Assembly: GCA_031551965.1 (NCBI GenBank) | Contig: JAVBMW010000028.1 | Coordinates: 27,034-91,033, forward strand | DNA from: CALVGQ01 sp031551965 | Lineage (GTDB): Bacteria; Bacillota_I; Bacilli_A; Erysipelotrichales; Erysipelotrichaceae | Reading direction: 5' to 3' | Length of the DNA: 64,000 nucleotides | Part shown: positions 1 through 8,836 of the stretch, piece after piece | Numbering within the stretch: position 1 is the stretch's first letter | Layout of the letters: each line of letters starts with the position of its first letter | The notes under the pieces: generated by a model | What the model was told of the DNA's origin: nothing | The model's database searches: none | Seen by the model: the letters and a program-made list of their open reading frames with translations, nothing else | Position numbers and translations under genes: made by a program

Positions 1-1203
1 CCATTAACTATTATTGGTAGTATGTTTTTATTGGTTGCAAGTCCACCAGTTTCTGCTAGCAATTTACATCCAACAGGAATTGGACTATTTGATGGCTTTT
101 TAGAAGCTTGGTTCAATTTTGCACAAGCCAATGCGAATTTACTAAAAGCACCATTCAGGGCAACAATGGGAATTATGACTTTAATGATAATATTTGTTAT
201 TGCCTATTCATTAGCTCGTAGTTACAAGAAAAATGCTTTAAATTATGCAGTTTATACAACATCTATCTTTGTTTTAGTTGTTGCTCCTGTAACAGAAGGC
301 AAAATTGCTACAACTTATTTAGATAGTAAAGGTATTATTATGGCGATTTTGATTGGTATTATTTCGGTTGAAATTATGAGATTTGCAGAAGATCGAGGTT
401 GGACTATCAAAATGCCTAAAGGTGTTCCACCAGTAGTAGAAAAATCATTTGCAGCGCTTATTCCATTCGCTGTATCATTAATTGTTATTTACTCATTTGC
501 TACAATTGTTCAAATTACAACAGGATTATTATTGCCAGATGCTATTTTCTTTATTTTTACTAAAGTGTCTGCAACAATTGAAAACGTATTTATTATCGCT
601 CCATTAACAATGTTTGAAAACTTATTGTTTGGATTTGGTGTTCATCCAACAGCCGTAGTTGGTCCGATTTTGGATCCGCTTCAAGCAATCAACCAAGGAA
701 ACAATGCAGCAGCATTTGAGCTTACTCAAAGTTTCCAAGGATTACCACACATTTATACTCAATCATTCTGGGCATTCTATGTTGCACTGGGTGGTGGTGG
801 AGCTACATTGGCACTATCACTATTATTGCTAAGAAGCAAGAAAAAGGCAATGCGTGAAATTGGTAAAGTTGCTCTTATTCCATCAATTTTCAATATCAAT
901 GAACCACTTATTTTTGGATTGCCAATTTTCCTGAATCCTATTTTGATCATACCTTTTATGATTGCACCAGTAGTAAATTTATTCTTAGGTTGGTTTGCAA
1001 CTTCAATTGGGTTTGTTAATCCTGCAGTTTTTGCAGCACCATGGACAGTTCCAGCACCATTGGGAGCATTGATCAGTTGTTTAGATTTTAAAGCGTTCTT
1101 ACTTGTAATAGTAATGATTGCTTTAGATGCATTTATATATGCACCATTCTTAAAAATGCATGAAAACACAATTGTTGAAGATGAAGAAAGTGTTACAGAA
1201 TGA
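1..1203 (+). CDS. PTS EIIC, lactose/cellobiose family (5' end outside window)
   Basis: Membrane permease subunit of a cellobiose/oligo-beta-glucoside phosphotransferase system. The reading frame is open from base 1 (P-L-T-I-I-G-S before the first Met at 22), so the N-terminus lies upstream and about 400 residues are seen. Many hydrophobic spans are visible, with the EIIC signature FNINEPLIFGLP near the C-terminal third and IKMPKGVPPVVEKSF in the middle. The stop overlaps the following EIIA start in an ATGA, which indicates translational coupling. The family is clear; the exact sugar is inferred from the following GH1 gene. Confidence 0.93.
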   Translation, partial: PLTIIGSMFLLVASPPVSASNLHPTGIGLFDGFLEAWFNFAQANANLLKAPFRATMGIMTLMIIFVIAYSLARSYKKNALNYAVYTTSIFVLVVAPVTEGKIATTYLDSKGIIMAILIGIISVEIMRFAEDRGWTIKMPKGVPPVVEKSFAALIPFAVSLIVIYSFATIVQITTGLLLPDAIFFIFTKVSATIENVFIIAPLTMFENLLFGFGVHPTAVVGPILDPLQAINQGNNAAAFELTQSFQGLPHIYTQSFWAFYVALGGGGATLALSLLLLRSKKKAMREIGKVALIPSIFNINEPLIFGLPIFLNPILIIPFMIAPVVNLFLGWFATSIGFVNPAVFAAPWTVPAPLGALISCLDFKAFLLVIVMIALDAFIYAPFLKMHENTIVEDEESVTE

Positions 1204-1514
1204 AAAATGAAGAGCTATTAGCATTTGAAATCATATCAAAAGCTGGAGATGCTAGAAGTAAAATATTTGAAGCATTAAATGCACTTCAGGATAAAGATGA
1301 ATCAACATACGCTAATTTACTAATTGAAGCGGAAAAACTTTTAACAGAAGCACATAAATTACAGTTTAATATTTTGAGTCGTTCTTCTGGCGATGATCCA
1401 CTTGAAATGAATTATTTATTAGTGCATGCTCAAGATCATCTTATGACGGCAATGGCGATTAAAGATATTACTTCAAAAATGATCGATATTATTAAATCAA
1501 ACGAAAAGGAGTGA
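1200..1514 (+). CDS. PTS EIIA, lactose/cellobiose family
   Basis: A 104-residue phosphocarrier subunit, the usual length for the LacF/ChbA family, which forms a helical trimer that passes phosphate from HPr to EIIB. The active-site segment LLVHAQDHLMTAM is present; His76 is the expected phosphorylated residue. It starts inside the EIIC stop codon. No EIIB gene lies between it and the next gene, so the EIIB is either upstream of the window or supplied elsewhere, for example by the EIIB at 31.1 kb (inference). Confidence 0.95.
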   Translation: MKNEELLAFEIISKAGDARSKIFEALNALQDKDESTYANLLIEAEKLLTEAHKLQFNILSRSSGDDPLEMNYLLVHAQDHLMTAMAIKDITSKMIDIIKSNEKE

Positions 1515-1520
1515 GATATT

Positions 1521-2945
1521 ATGAAATTTCCCAATGATTTTTTGTGGGGAGGAGCCTTTGCTGCCAATCAGATGGAAGGTGCGTTTGATCAAGGCAAGAA
1601 AGGCCTTTGTATAGCAGATATCAATGAATTTCGTGATGATATTGCTATTGATAAGAAATATAACGAAGAAGTAACCTCAGGTTTTGTGAAAGAAGCTCTT
1701 AATAGTACAAATAGAATTTTTCCGAAGAGAAAAGGAATCGATTTTTATCACACATATAAAGAAGATTTGAAATTACTTGGGAAAGATGGATTAGGTTTAA
1801 AAACATACCGTACTTCAATCAACTGGGCAAGAATATTTCCAAACGGAGATGAGTTGGAGCCTAATGAAGAAGGGTTGAAATTCTATGATGATTTAATCAA
1901 CGAAATAATTGCAAATGGAATGGAACCAATGATAACGATGTCGCATTATGAAATGCCACTTAATCTGACATTTGCTTATAAAGGTTGGTATTCTAAAGAA
2001 TTAATTGGTTTCTTTGAAAGATATGGAAAGGTTCTACTCGATAGATATCATGATCGAGTAAAGTTGTGGATTCCTGTTAATCAAATCAATTTAATTAAAC
2101 ATGAATCATTTAATCATTTGGGTGTTTTCGAAGATGTTGTGGATAATGTAGATGAGTCGAAATATCAAGCAGTTATCAACGAAATGATTTCATGTGCCGC
2201 TATTACAAAATATGCACACGAGAAATATCCAGATTTACAAATTGGAATGATGTTGTGTGGAGGACCTTCATATTCAGCGTCTACTAAGCCCGAAGATGTA
2301 TTAGCTACATTACGGCATAATCAAATGGAATATTTCTTTGGGGATGTATTATTACGTGGTAAAATTCCAGGATATGCAAAACGGTATTTTGAAGAAATGG
2401 GTTATCACATCAATGTATCAGAAGAAGAAAATGAGATGTTAAAGAATAGTTGTGATTTCTTCTCGTTTTCATACTATTATACTCGCTTGTGTAGCATGGA
2501 AAGTTTCAAAAATAACAATGAAGTTTTTCGAAATCCAGAATTGCCAGCAAGTCCATGGGGATGGAGTATTGATCCTCTAGGATTGCGTATTATGTTAAAT
2601 GAATTCTATGATAGATATCAGAAACCGATTTATATAACTGAAAACGGTATAGGATTATTTGATAAGTTAGAAGATGGTAAAATTCATGATGACTATCGAC
2701 CAGAATACTATCGATTACATATTGAACAAATGAAAGAAGCAATTGCTGATGGAGTTGATCTTCGAGGATACTATGCATGGGCACCATTAGATATAGTAAG
2801 TTGTTCATCAAGTGAAATGAGCAAAAGATATGGATTTATTTATGTTGATCGAGATAATTATGGGAATGGAACAAACAAAAGATATTTAAAAGATAGTTTT
2901 GAATGGTTCAAAAAAGTAATTGAAACAAATGGAGAAGATTTATAG
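1521..2945 (+). CDS. GH1 family 6-phospho-beta-glucosidase-like protein with Gln at the acid/base position
   Basis: A 474-residue GH1 TIM-barrel enzyme, expected to cleave phosphorylated beta-glucosides imported by the adjacent PTS. It begins with the GH1 motif FLWGGAFAANQMEGA. The nucleophile motif ITENG is intact (Glu374, codon at 2640). The phosphate-binding Ser..Lys-Arg-Tyr signature (IVSCSSSEMSKRYGFIYVD) is present. At the acid/base motif, normally NEIN or NEP, it reads VNQIN: Gln188, codon CAA at 2082-2084. The paralogue at 6785 keeps NEIN. Plant myrosinases have a natural Glu-to-Gln change at this place, so this could be a thioglucosidase-like or weak enzyme, or inactive. RBS AAAGGAG lies upstream; EIIA ends 6 bases before the start. 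Confidence 0.9.
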   Translation: MKFPNDFLWGGAFAANQMEGAFDQGKKGLCIADINEFRDDIAIDKKYNEEVTSGFVKEALNSTNRIFPKRKGIDFYHTYKEDLKLLGKDGLGLKTYRTSINWARIFPNGDELEPNEEGLKFYDDLINEIIANGMEPMITMSHYEMPLNLTFAYKGWYSKELIGFFERYGKVLLDRYHDRVKLWIPVNQINLIKHESFNHLGVFEDVVDNVDESKYQAVINEMISCAAITKYAHEKYPDLQIGMMLCGGPSYSASTKPEDVLATLRHNQMEYFFGDVLLRGKIPGYAKRYFEEMGYHINVSEEENEMLKNSCDFFSFSYYYTRLCSMESFKNNNEVFRNPELPASPWGWSIDPLGLRIMLNEFYDRYQKPIYITENGIGLFDKLEDGKIHDDYRPEYYRLHIEQMKEAIADGVDLRGYYAWAPLDIVSCSSSEMSKRYGFIYVDRDNYGNGTNKRYLKDSFEWFKKVIETNGEDL

Positions 2946-3552
2946 TTGTGTTAAGCCAGTAGGATTGATAATAGTCATACTGGCTTCTCTTTCAATAGGA
3001 ATAAACCTTTTTATAATAGCAGATCTTGGTTCGGATTCCATTACTGTATTTCAACAAGGGATTTCCTTGTATACCGGAATTTCACTAGGACAGGCTTCAT
3101 TAATGTATAATTTATGTTTTATATTTTTAACGTTATTAATAGATCATAAAAAGTTAGGAGTTCTATCATTTGTGACAGGGTTTGGTGTAGGGATTATGGG
3201 GGATTTTGTCCGCCCATTTCTAGGTTTTCTTAGTAACAGCAATGTTATTGGTTCTTTCGTGATACTTTGCGTTGCCCAATGTATGTTGTGTTTTGCCTAT
3301 GCTTTATTAATTGAAATTAAGATGGGTAGTTCAAGTTTAGATTGTTTTATTTTAGCTGTGGAAGCTAAAACTAATATTAGATATGTTTGGATGCGTTGGC
3401 TGATTGAACTTATTTTATTGACTATTGGGTTAATGCTCAATGGTGTCATAGGATTAGGAACGATCATATCAGTAATGACAACAGGAAAAATAATCGACAC
3501 TATACGAAATTTTATACACAAAACAACTCTATTAAAATCAAATGCATCATGA
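2929..3552 (+). CDS. YczE/YitT-type integral membrane protein
   Basis: About 207 residues with five or six hydrophobic spans. The sequence order, LGSDSITVFQQGIS then TGISLGQASLMYNL, a long TM region and VIGLGTIISVMTTGKIID near the end, matches the YczE/YyaS group of uncharacterised membrane proteins (COG2364). The gene starts inside the 3' end of the GH1 gene. ATG at 2929 is taken; an in-frame TTG lies at 2920. The overlap suggests translational coupling. Substrate and role are unknown; its position suggests a link to sugar uptake, which is only inference. Confidence 0.7.
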   Translation: MEKIYSCVKPVGLIIVILASLSIGINLFIIADLGSDSITVFQQGISLYTGISLGQASLMYNLCFIFLTLLIDHKKLGVLSFVTGFGVGIMGDFVRPFLGFLSNSNVIGSFVILCVAQCMLCFAYALLIEIKMGSSSLDCFILAVEAKTNIRYVWMRWLIELILLTIGLMLNGVIGLGTIISVMTTGKIIDTIRNFIHKTTLLKSNAS

Positions 3553-3743
3553 TAAAGAGGATCAACTGTTATTACTGTTTTTTTATATTGATAATCTTTA
3601 TGCTTATTATGTGAGTAAATTAACCACATAAAAACTATCCATGGAGTTAATGGTGATACTTTCTCTTTACCATAATGTATAATGAGTAAATAAAATAAAA
3701 AACGGTAATAGGATTCTACGAGGAATAAAATGTTCAATTAACC

Positions 3744-3772
3744 TTGACAAGTAAAAATGAATACGCTATCAT
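3744..3772 (+). promoter_or_regulatory. Sigma-A promoter with overlapping cre-like site
   Basis: TTGACA at 3744-3749, a 17-base spacer and TATCAT at 3767-3772 form a strong vegetative promoter for the downstream beta-glucoside operon. TGAATACGCTATCA at 3758-3771 matches the catabolite-responsive element consensus TGWNANCGNTNWCA at all but one position and overlaps the -10. Repression by a CcpA-like protein is inferred. Confidence 0.75.
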
Positions 3773-3787
3773 TTGTTTGTAAATAAA

Positions 3788-3870
3788 GGTTCGTTACTCT
3801 TTGTGAGGCTTTACCTTAGAAATACAGATTTGTATTTTTAAGAGAGAACACAAAGAGTTTTTATTTTATT
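3788..3870 (+). promoter_or_regulatory. RAT antiterminator and overlapping intrinsic terminator (t1)
   Basis: The leader contains a ribonucleic antiterminator of the LicT/BglG class at 3788-3815: it opens GGTTCGTTACT and closes GAGGCTTTACC. Bases 3796-3805 (ACTCTTTGTG) also pair perfectly with 3849-3858 (CACAAAGAGT), followed by TTTTTATTTT, giving a terminator. The two folds share bases, so binding of the antiterminator protein encoded at 4400 would stop termination. A small hairpin (AATACA/TGTATT) sits in the terminator loop. Confidence 0.85.
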
Positions 3871-3907
3871 GATCTTAAAAATATAATACGAATTGAAAGA
3901 GGTCAAT

Positions 3908-4384
3908 ATGTTTAAACTATATAAAAATAAAAAATGTAATATGCTAGCTCCAGTTAAAGGTGAGTGTATACCAATAGAAAAAGTTCCGGATAAAATGTTT
4001 GCGGATAAGTTGCTTGGTGATGGAGTTGCCTTTGTATTTGAAGGGAATGAACTTTATGCACCTTGTGATGGTGAAATCATGATGGTTGCAACGACAAAAC
4101 ATGCAATTGGATTAAAAAGCAAAAATGGTTTAGAGATTCTGATACATATTGGCCTTGATACAGTTTCATTAAACGGAGCAGGATTTGAACTATTAGTAAA
4201 ACAAGGACAGAAGGTAAAAGCAAAAGAAAAGTTGATAAAAGTTGACCAAAATTTTATGCGAACAAATGAAATGAACCTAATTACACCTGTAGTTATTACA
4301 AATTCAAATGATTATATTTTGTCTGACAGGGTGATAGGATTAGTTGATGTTGGAGATGCCATACTAAGTTGTAAAAGAAAATAA
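3908..4384 (+). CDS. PTS EIIA, glucose (Crr) type
   Basis: A 158-residue stand-alone EIIA-Glc-fold phosphocarrier. The two histidines of the family are visible: His65 in TTKHAIGL and His80 in LIHIGLDTV, the latter being the usual phosphorylation site. ATG 3908 is chosen because GAAAGAGGT precedes it; an in-frame TTG at 3893 would place the RBS inside the gene. It probably supplies phosphate to the EIIBC protein encoded at 5363, which lacks its own IIA domain. It is the first gene after the t1 switch. Confidence 0.93.
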   Translation: MFKLYKNKKCNMLAPVKGECIPIEKVPDKMFADKLLGDGVAFVFEGNELYAPCDGEIMMVATTKHAIGLKSKNGLEILIHIGLDTVSLNGAGFELLVKQGQKVKAKEKLIKVDQNFMRTNEMNLITPVVITNSNDYILSDRVIGLVDVGDAILSCKRK

Positions 4385-4399
4385 GGGGGAATTACAGTC

Positions 4400-5233
4400 A
4401 TGAGAGTCATTAAAAATATAAATAACAATATATCTATTTGTGTCGATGATGACAATAATGAGCTGATTGCATTTGGTAAAGGAATTGGTCATCTATCGCC
4501 ACCTTATGATTTGAATGATCTAAGTATAATTCAAAGAACTTATTACAATGTTGACCCTCGGTATTTAGAATTATTGAATTTGATACCACTGGAAATATTT
4601 GAGGTTTCAGCAAAAATAGTTGATTATGCAAGATTGAGAATTGATGGAGTTTTTAATTCGAATATCGTATTTACATTAGCGGATCATATTCAGTTCACTA
4701 TACAGAGATTTGAGCAAAAAATGGAAATGAAATTTACGATGCATTATGAATTGAAACATTTATATGAACCGGAGGTAAAAATAGGAGAGTATGCAATAAA
4801 GGTAATAGCTGAAGATCTTTCTATAAATTTACCTCAAGATGAAGTTTATAGTATTGCTCTACATTTTATTAATGCTGAATCAGTTATTCCATCAAATAAA
4901 GAGAATAGTAATAAACAAATGATTGAGAAAATTGTTGAAATCATTGAAGGTCAATTTAATATTAAAATCGATCAAAATGGATTCAATTATTCTCGGTTTT
5001 GTTCGCACATGGAATATCTTTTGAAAAGATGTTCCGATGGCAAAACAATCAATAGTGAAAATAACAGCATATTTACTACTTTGATCAGTGAGTATCCTGA
5101 AGCATACTATTGTGCAAGATTGATTATGGAATATTTAAACGATATTTTAAATTGTACGTTGAGTAATGAAGAGCTTTTATACTTAATGTTACATGTAAAC
5201 AGGCTTTGTGCTCGTGAGGATTGTTACCAATAG
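4400..5233 (+). CDS. licT: LicT/BglG-family transcription antiterminator
   Basis: A 277-residue RNA-binding antiterminator of beta-glucoside genes. The N-terminal co-antiterminator domain shows the family pattern (MRVIKNINNNISICVD, then LIAFGKGIGH). Two PRD domains follow: PRD1 around residues 70-170, with His in LADHIQFTIQRF, and PRD2 around 175-277, with LHVNRLC. Phosphorylation of PRD histidines by PTS proteins normally sets its activity. RBS AAGGGGGA precedes ATG. RAT elements lie before the EIIA gene and across its own stop codon, which indicates autoregulation. Confidence 0.95.
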   Translation: MRVIKNINNNISICVDDDNNELIAFGKGIGHLSPPYDLNDLSIIQRTYYNVDPRYLELLNLIPLEIFEVSAKIVDYARLRIDGVFNSNIVFTLADHIQFTIQRFEQKMEMKFTMHYELKHLYEPEVKIGEYAIKVIAEDLSINLPQDEVYSIALHFINAESVIPSNKENSNKQMIEKIVEIIEGQFNIKIDQNGFNYSRFCSHMEYLLKRCSDGKTINSENNSIFTTLISEYPEAYYCARLIMEYLNDILNCTLSNEELLYLMLHVNRLCAREDCYQ

Positions 5234-5295
5234 GGCTTAACCCCAGACACAAACGAAAAGATTAAATGTCTTTTTGTTGTCTGGGTTTTATTTTA
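5218..5295 (+). promoter_or_regulatory. Second RAT and intrinsic terminator (t2) between licT and EIIBC
   Basis: A RAT-like element at 5218-5244 begins GGATTGTTACC and ends GGGCTTAACCCC, spanning the licT stop codon. Its 3' end overlaps the first arm of a terminator: CCCAGACA at 5242-5249 pairs with TGTCTGGG at 5278-5285, extended by AAAAG/CTTTT, and is followed by TTTTATTTTA. The arrangement matches the two-terminator design around bglG in E. coli. Confidence 0.8.
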
Positions 5296-5362
5296 GGCAA
5301 AATCAATGGATAGCGCGCATTCATTGTTTGCATATAAATTATTTGAAAAGGAGAGTTTGACT

Positions 5363-6772
5363 ATGTCAAAGAAAGCTAAATTCGAAGAATTAGCCAATAG
5401 TATTATTGGTTTAGTTGGCGAAAAAGAAAATATAGTGTTATTTACCCACTGCGTTACTCGACTAAGGTTTAATGTAAAAGATAAAAGCAGAGTTAAGGTA
5501 AAAGAAATTGAAGCAATAAAAGGAGTTATAGGATACCAATGGGCAGGGGATCAGCTACAGGTTATTGTTGGTCAAGAAGTAGATGATGCTTATCAGTTGA
5601 TCTGCCAAAAAGCAGGATTAATGCAACAAAATGCAATTAATGAAGATTTAGATCAATTCAATATTAAAAAAGAAAAGAAAAAACTAACAATAAGCAGTGC
5701 TTTTTCGACTATTGCGGATATTATTAGTGGATCATTGATACCATTTATACCGGTTATTGTTGGCGCTGGAATGTTAAAGGTATTGTGTTTACTTCTTTCA
5801 ACATTTGGAATTATGGATCCAAACAGCTCAACTTATATTGTTTTATCGATTGTAGGAGATGCAAGTTTCTATTTCCTTCCGGTTTTTGTAGCTAAAGGAG
5901 CTGCTAAGAAATTTGGAGCAGATGAAGGTCTAGGGATGTTAATAGGTTTAATGTTAGTCGCACCAGCCTTTGTTGGCATGATCGATGAAGGGATTGCCTT
6001 ATCTTTTTTAGGAATTCCAGTTTATGCAACTTCTTATGGTTATTTAGTATTCCCTTCAATTCTATGCGTAGCCGTTATGACACCTGTACAGAAGTTCTTC
6101 CGTAAAATATCTCCGGAAATGTTTAGAATTATTATAGAACCATTTGGAACATTGATGGTAATGATTCCACTTACGTTTTGCTTGTTGGCACCATTAGGTG
6201 CAATTGTTGGGGCGTATCTTACTGAAGGCATATTGTGGTTATACAATACTACTGGATTTGTGGGTATGGCGATTTTAGGTGTAATATACCCACTATTGGT
6301 TATTACAGGAATGCATAATGCAACCACTCCATTTGTAATTGAATCATTTGCTAAGATGGGTTTTGATCCACTAATTATGCCAATTGATTGCTTAAACAAT
6401 ATTAATCAAGGGATTGCTTCTGTAGCGGTAGGATTTAAAACGAAAAACAAGGAGCTAAAATCTACTGGGTTTACCTGTGGAATGACCGCAATTGTTGGAG
6501 GAATAAGCGAGCCTTCATTGTATAGCATAAATCTAAAATTTAAAACACCATTGATTTGTGCTTGTATCGGCAATTCAATAGGGGCAGGTATTTGCGGATT
6601 CATGAAAGTTTACTGTTACACAATTGCTGGTACTGGTGGAATATTCGCAATTCCATGCTTTATGGGGCCAGTAGCATCAAATTTATTATTTTATATTATC
6701 GCAATGATTGTTGGAGGACTTGTAACGTTTGTAACGACTTATATGTTCTATAAAGATGAAGTAGCTTACTAG
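5363..6772 (+). CDS. bglP: PTS EIIBC, beta-glucoside specific
   Basis: A 469-residue fused IIB-IIC permease of the glucose/beta-glucoside superfamily. The N-terminal IIB domain (about 1-90) has the phosphorylated Cys30 in LFTHCVTRLRF. The IIC domain (about 115-469) has around ten hydrophobic spans and the motifs TGMHNATTPFVIES and GGISEPSLYSI. The IIA domain fused at the C-terminus in B. subtilis BglP is absent; the gene at 3908 supplies it. ATG 5363 is chosen because GAAAAGGAGAG precedes it; the in-frame ATG at 5306 follows only the terminator region. Confidence 0.93.
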   Translation: MSKKAKFEELANSIIGLVGEKENIVLFTHCVTRLRFNVKDKSRVKVKEIEAIKGVIGYQWAGDQLQVIVGQEVDDAYQLICQKAGLMQQNAINEDLDQFNIKKEKKKLTISSAFSTIADIISGSLIPFIPVIVGAGMLKVLCLLLSTFGIMDPNSSTYIVLSIVGDASFYFLPVFVAKGAAKKFGADEGLGMLIGLMLVAPAFVGMIDEGIALSFLGIPVYATSYGYLVFPSILCVAVMTPVQKFFRKISPEMFRIIIEPFGTLMVMIPLTFCLLAPLGAIVGAYLTEGILWLYNTTGFVGMAILGVIYPLLVITGMHNATTPFVIESFAKMGFDPLIMPIDCLNNINQGIASVAVGFKTKNKELKSTGFTCGMTAIVGGISEPSLYSINLKFKTPLICACIGNSIGAGICGFMKVYCYTIAGTGGIFAIPCFMGPVASNLLFYIIAMIVGGLVTFVTTYMFYKDEVAY

Positions 6773-6784
6773 GAGGAAAATAAA

Positions 6785-8179
6785 ATGGCACTGAGAAAAG
6801 ATTTTTATTGGGGAGGTTCAACTGCCGCAAATCAATGTGAAGGCGCATGGAATGAAGATGGCAAAGGTATCAATTCAGCAGATTTAATGACTTCTGGTGA
6901 TGTAAATACCCCACGAGAAATTACTGAAGATATTGTTCAAGGAAAAAATTATCCGTCGCATAATGCAATTGATCATTACCATCGCTATAAAGAAGACATC
7001 GTTTTGTTTGCGGAAATGGGATTTAAAATGTATCGTTTATCAATTTCTTGGGCGAGAATTTATCCGAACGGTTATGATCTTGAACCCAATGAAGCAGGAT
7101 TAAAACATTATGATGAGGTAATTGATTATTGTCGGGAATGTGGAATTGAACCAATGATTACAATTTCTCATTTTGAAACGCCCATCGGTATGAAAAGAAA
7201 ATTTGGTTCTTGGCTTAGCAGGGAAGCAGTGGATTGTTTTGTAAGATATTGCGAAACCATTTTTAGAAGATACAATGGAAAAGTAAAATACTGGCTTCCG
7301 ATCAATGAAATTAATACAATGACAGACAGTTCTTGGTTTGCAGGGGCAATTGATGAAAACAGCAGTTATAATGACCGTATGATTGCAGGATATCATCAAT
7401 TGATCGGTAATGCTTTAGCGGTTAAATTAGCGCATGAAATCAATCCAGAATATCAAGTAGGAAGTATGTATGGAGGATTATTCGCTTATGCTGCAACTTG
7501 TAACCCCAATGATATCATTGCGAATCAGGAATTCATGAAAAAGCATTTGTTCTACATGGATGTTGAATGTAGAGGCTATTATCCTTCATATAAAATTAAA
7601 GAATTAGAAAGAGAAGGAATTACACTTCCAATATTGCCGGGTGATGATGAAATACTCAAACAAGGTACGGTTGATTTTGTTTCTTATAGTTATTACAATA
7701 CACTTGTAATTGGTGAGAATACAACAAGTTTTGATTCTATTTCTTTTGATTCAGGCTACAAAAATCCTTATTTAGAAAAAACAAAATGGGGATGGGAAAT
7801 TGATCCGCAAGGATTGAGATACTCTTTAAATTTATTTTATGATCGATATCAAAAACCTTTGTTTATTGTAGAAAATGGAATTGCTGAATTTGAACAATTA
7901 GAAGGTGATAAAATTCATGATGATTACCGTAGATCATATTTAAAAAATCATGTTATTGAATTGAAAAAGGCTGTGGAATATGACGGTGTTGATGTTAGAG
8001 GTTATTTATGGTGGGGACCTATTGATATTGTAAGTTGTGGAACAGGCGAATTGAAGAAACGTTATGGCTTTATCTATGTAGACTTAGATGAAAAATGTCA
8101 AGGAACTGGAGATCGTTATAAAAAGGATTCTTTTGAATACTATAAACAAATTATTGAAAGCAATGGTGAAAATCTCTAG
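6785..8179 (+). CDS. 6-phospho-beta-glucosidase (GH1)
   Basis: A 464-residue GH1 enzyme that hydrolyses phosphorylated beta-glucosides delivered by the EIIBC encoded just upstream. Acid/base Glu175 lies in LPINEIN and nucleophile Glu363 in FIVENG. The phosphate-binding signature IVSCGTGELKKRYGFIYVD is complete. It starts 12 bases after the permease with a perfect TAGGAGG ribosome binding site. It is a paralogue of the protein at 1521, with the same block order; only this copy keeps both catalytic glutamates. Confidence 0.95.
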   Translation: MALRKDFYWGGSTAANQCEGAWNEDGKGINSADLMTSGDVNTPREITEDIVQGKNYPSHNAIDHYHRYKEDIVLFAEMGFKMYRLSISWARIYPNGYDLEPNEAGLKHYDEVIDYCRECGIEPMITISHFETPIGMKRKFGSWLSREAVDCFVRYCETIFRRYNGKVKYWLPINEINTMTDSSWFAGAIDENSSYNDRMIAGYHQLIGNALAVKLAHEINPEYQVGSMYGGLFAYAATCNPNDIIANQEFMKKHLFYMDVECRGYYPSYKIKELEREGITLPILPGDDEILKQGTVDFVSYSYYNTLVIGENTTSFDSISFDSGYKNPYLEKTKWGWEIDPQGLRYSLNLFYDRYQKPLFIVENGIAEFEQLEGDKIHDDYRRSYLKNHVIELKKAVEYDGVDVRGYLWWGPIDIVSCGTGELKKRYGFIYVDLDEKCQGTGDRYKKDSFEYYKQIIESNGENL

Positions 8180-8220
8180 TTTAATATTAACATAAAGAAC
8201 TTTAGTAATTGCGATCTTTT

Positions 8221-8268
8221 GGAGTAATGAACTTAAATGAACAGTAAGTTTGTTACTCCTTTTTATAT
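8221..8268 (+). terminator. Terminator of the bgl operon
   Basis: Bases 8221-8234 (GGAGTAATGAACTT) pair with 8246-8259 (AAGTTTGTTACTCC) over 14 positions with two wobbles, followed by TTTTTATAT. Confidence 0.9.
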
Positions 8269-8836
8269 ATTCATTTTAGGATAATGAATATATAGAAGAA
8301 ATTAAGTAAACATAAAAGAATACTTCAATAAATACAATAGATACAATAGATACAAGATAAAGATTTATATTTATTCAAATGGTTAAGATTTAAAATACAC
8401 AACCATGAATTGAGAATGGCAACGTAACAAAGAATTAGAAAAAAATGTTCAATTTGTCAATTAATGGCAACATATTGAACTGAAGATAGTTAATTCATTT
8501 TACATAAAGATAACTAGTTATCTAATCAATCGATTTTTACTCAACTTTAGATATTTCAATTAAAACAATAAAAAGCAATGCAATTAATTCACCATTATTT
8601 ACTGGTTTAAGAAGTATGGCTATAATTTTTATGATTGTTCTTGTACACAACTATGAGTAGGAACCAATCAATCGGATAGCTCTTTTATATTGTACAGTTT
8701 TTGTATTCTATTATTTTACCAAATCCAAAATTTATGATAAATTTAATAGGAGCTACACGTACTTGTTTAACTTCAAGTTATCAGTAAACAAAAAATTCCA
8801 TGTGATCCAGTAAAGCCAAAGTTATTGAGGGATAAG
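8269..8836 (+). other. Long AT-rich gap with decayed coding remnant
   Basis: No intact gene is seen in about 570 bases. A short tandem repeat of ATACAATAG, about three units, lies at 8332-8358. A possible gene remnant at 8526-8813 is listed separately. No clear promoter for the next gene was identified. Confidence 0.5.
8526..8813 (+). pseudogene. Possible remnant of a membrane protein (acyltransferase-3-like)
   Basis: One frame encodes about 44 residues, a TAG at 8658-8660, then about 50 more residues in the same frame. The first part reads SPLFTGLRSMAIIFMIVLVHN, which resembles the first segment of acyltransferase family 3 (OafA-like) proteins. The second part is hydrophobic then basic (LLYCTVFVFYYFTKSK). 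There is no start codon with a ribosome binding site, and the usual downstream helices are missing. The match is short, so chance is possible. Confidence 0.25.

Larger units (their letters stand above)
3553..3907 (+). other. Intergenic control region of the bgl operon
   Basis: About 355 bases without a credible gene. The first 190 bases are AT-rich; I see only weak hairpins there and no good terminator. The right half holds a promoter, a cre-like site and a RAT/terminator switch, listed separately. An open frame on the minus strand here has no ribosome binding site and runs into the preceding gene, so it is not called. Confidence 0.6.

Noticed and set aside
777..1169. Minus-strand open frame inside EIIC.
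   Set aside because: It is the complement of hydrophobic codons of a real gene and has no start signals.
3297..3737. Minus-strand open frame across the end of the YczE-like gene.
   Set aside because: No RBS, no family resemblance, and it lies antisense to a clear gene and a regulatory region.
8332..8358. Short tandem ATACAATAG repeat as a CRISPR or origin iteron.
   Set aside because: Only about three short units without spacers, in an AT-rich gap with no replication or cas genes.
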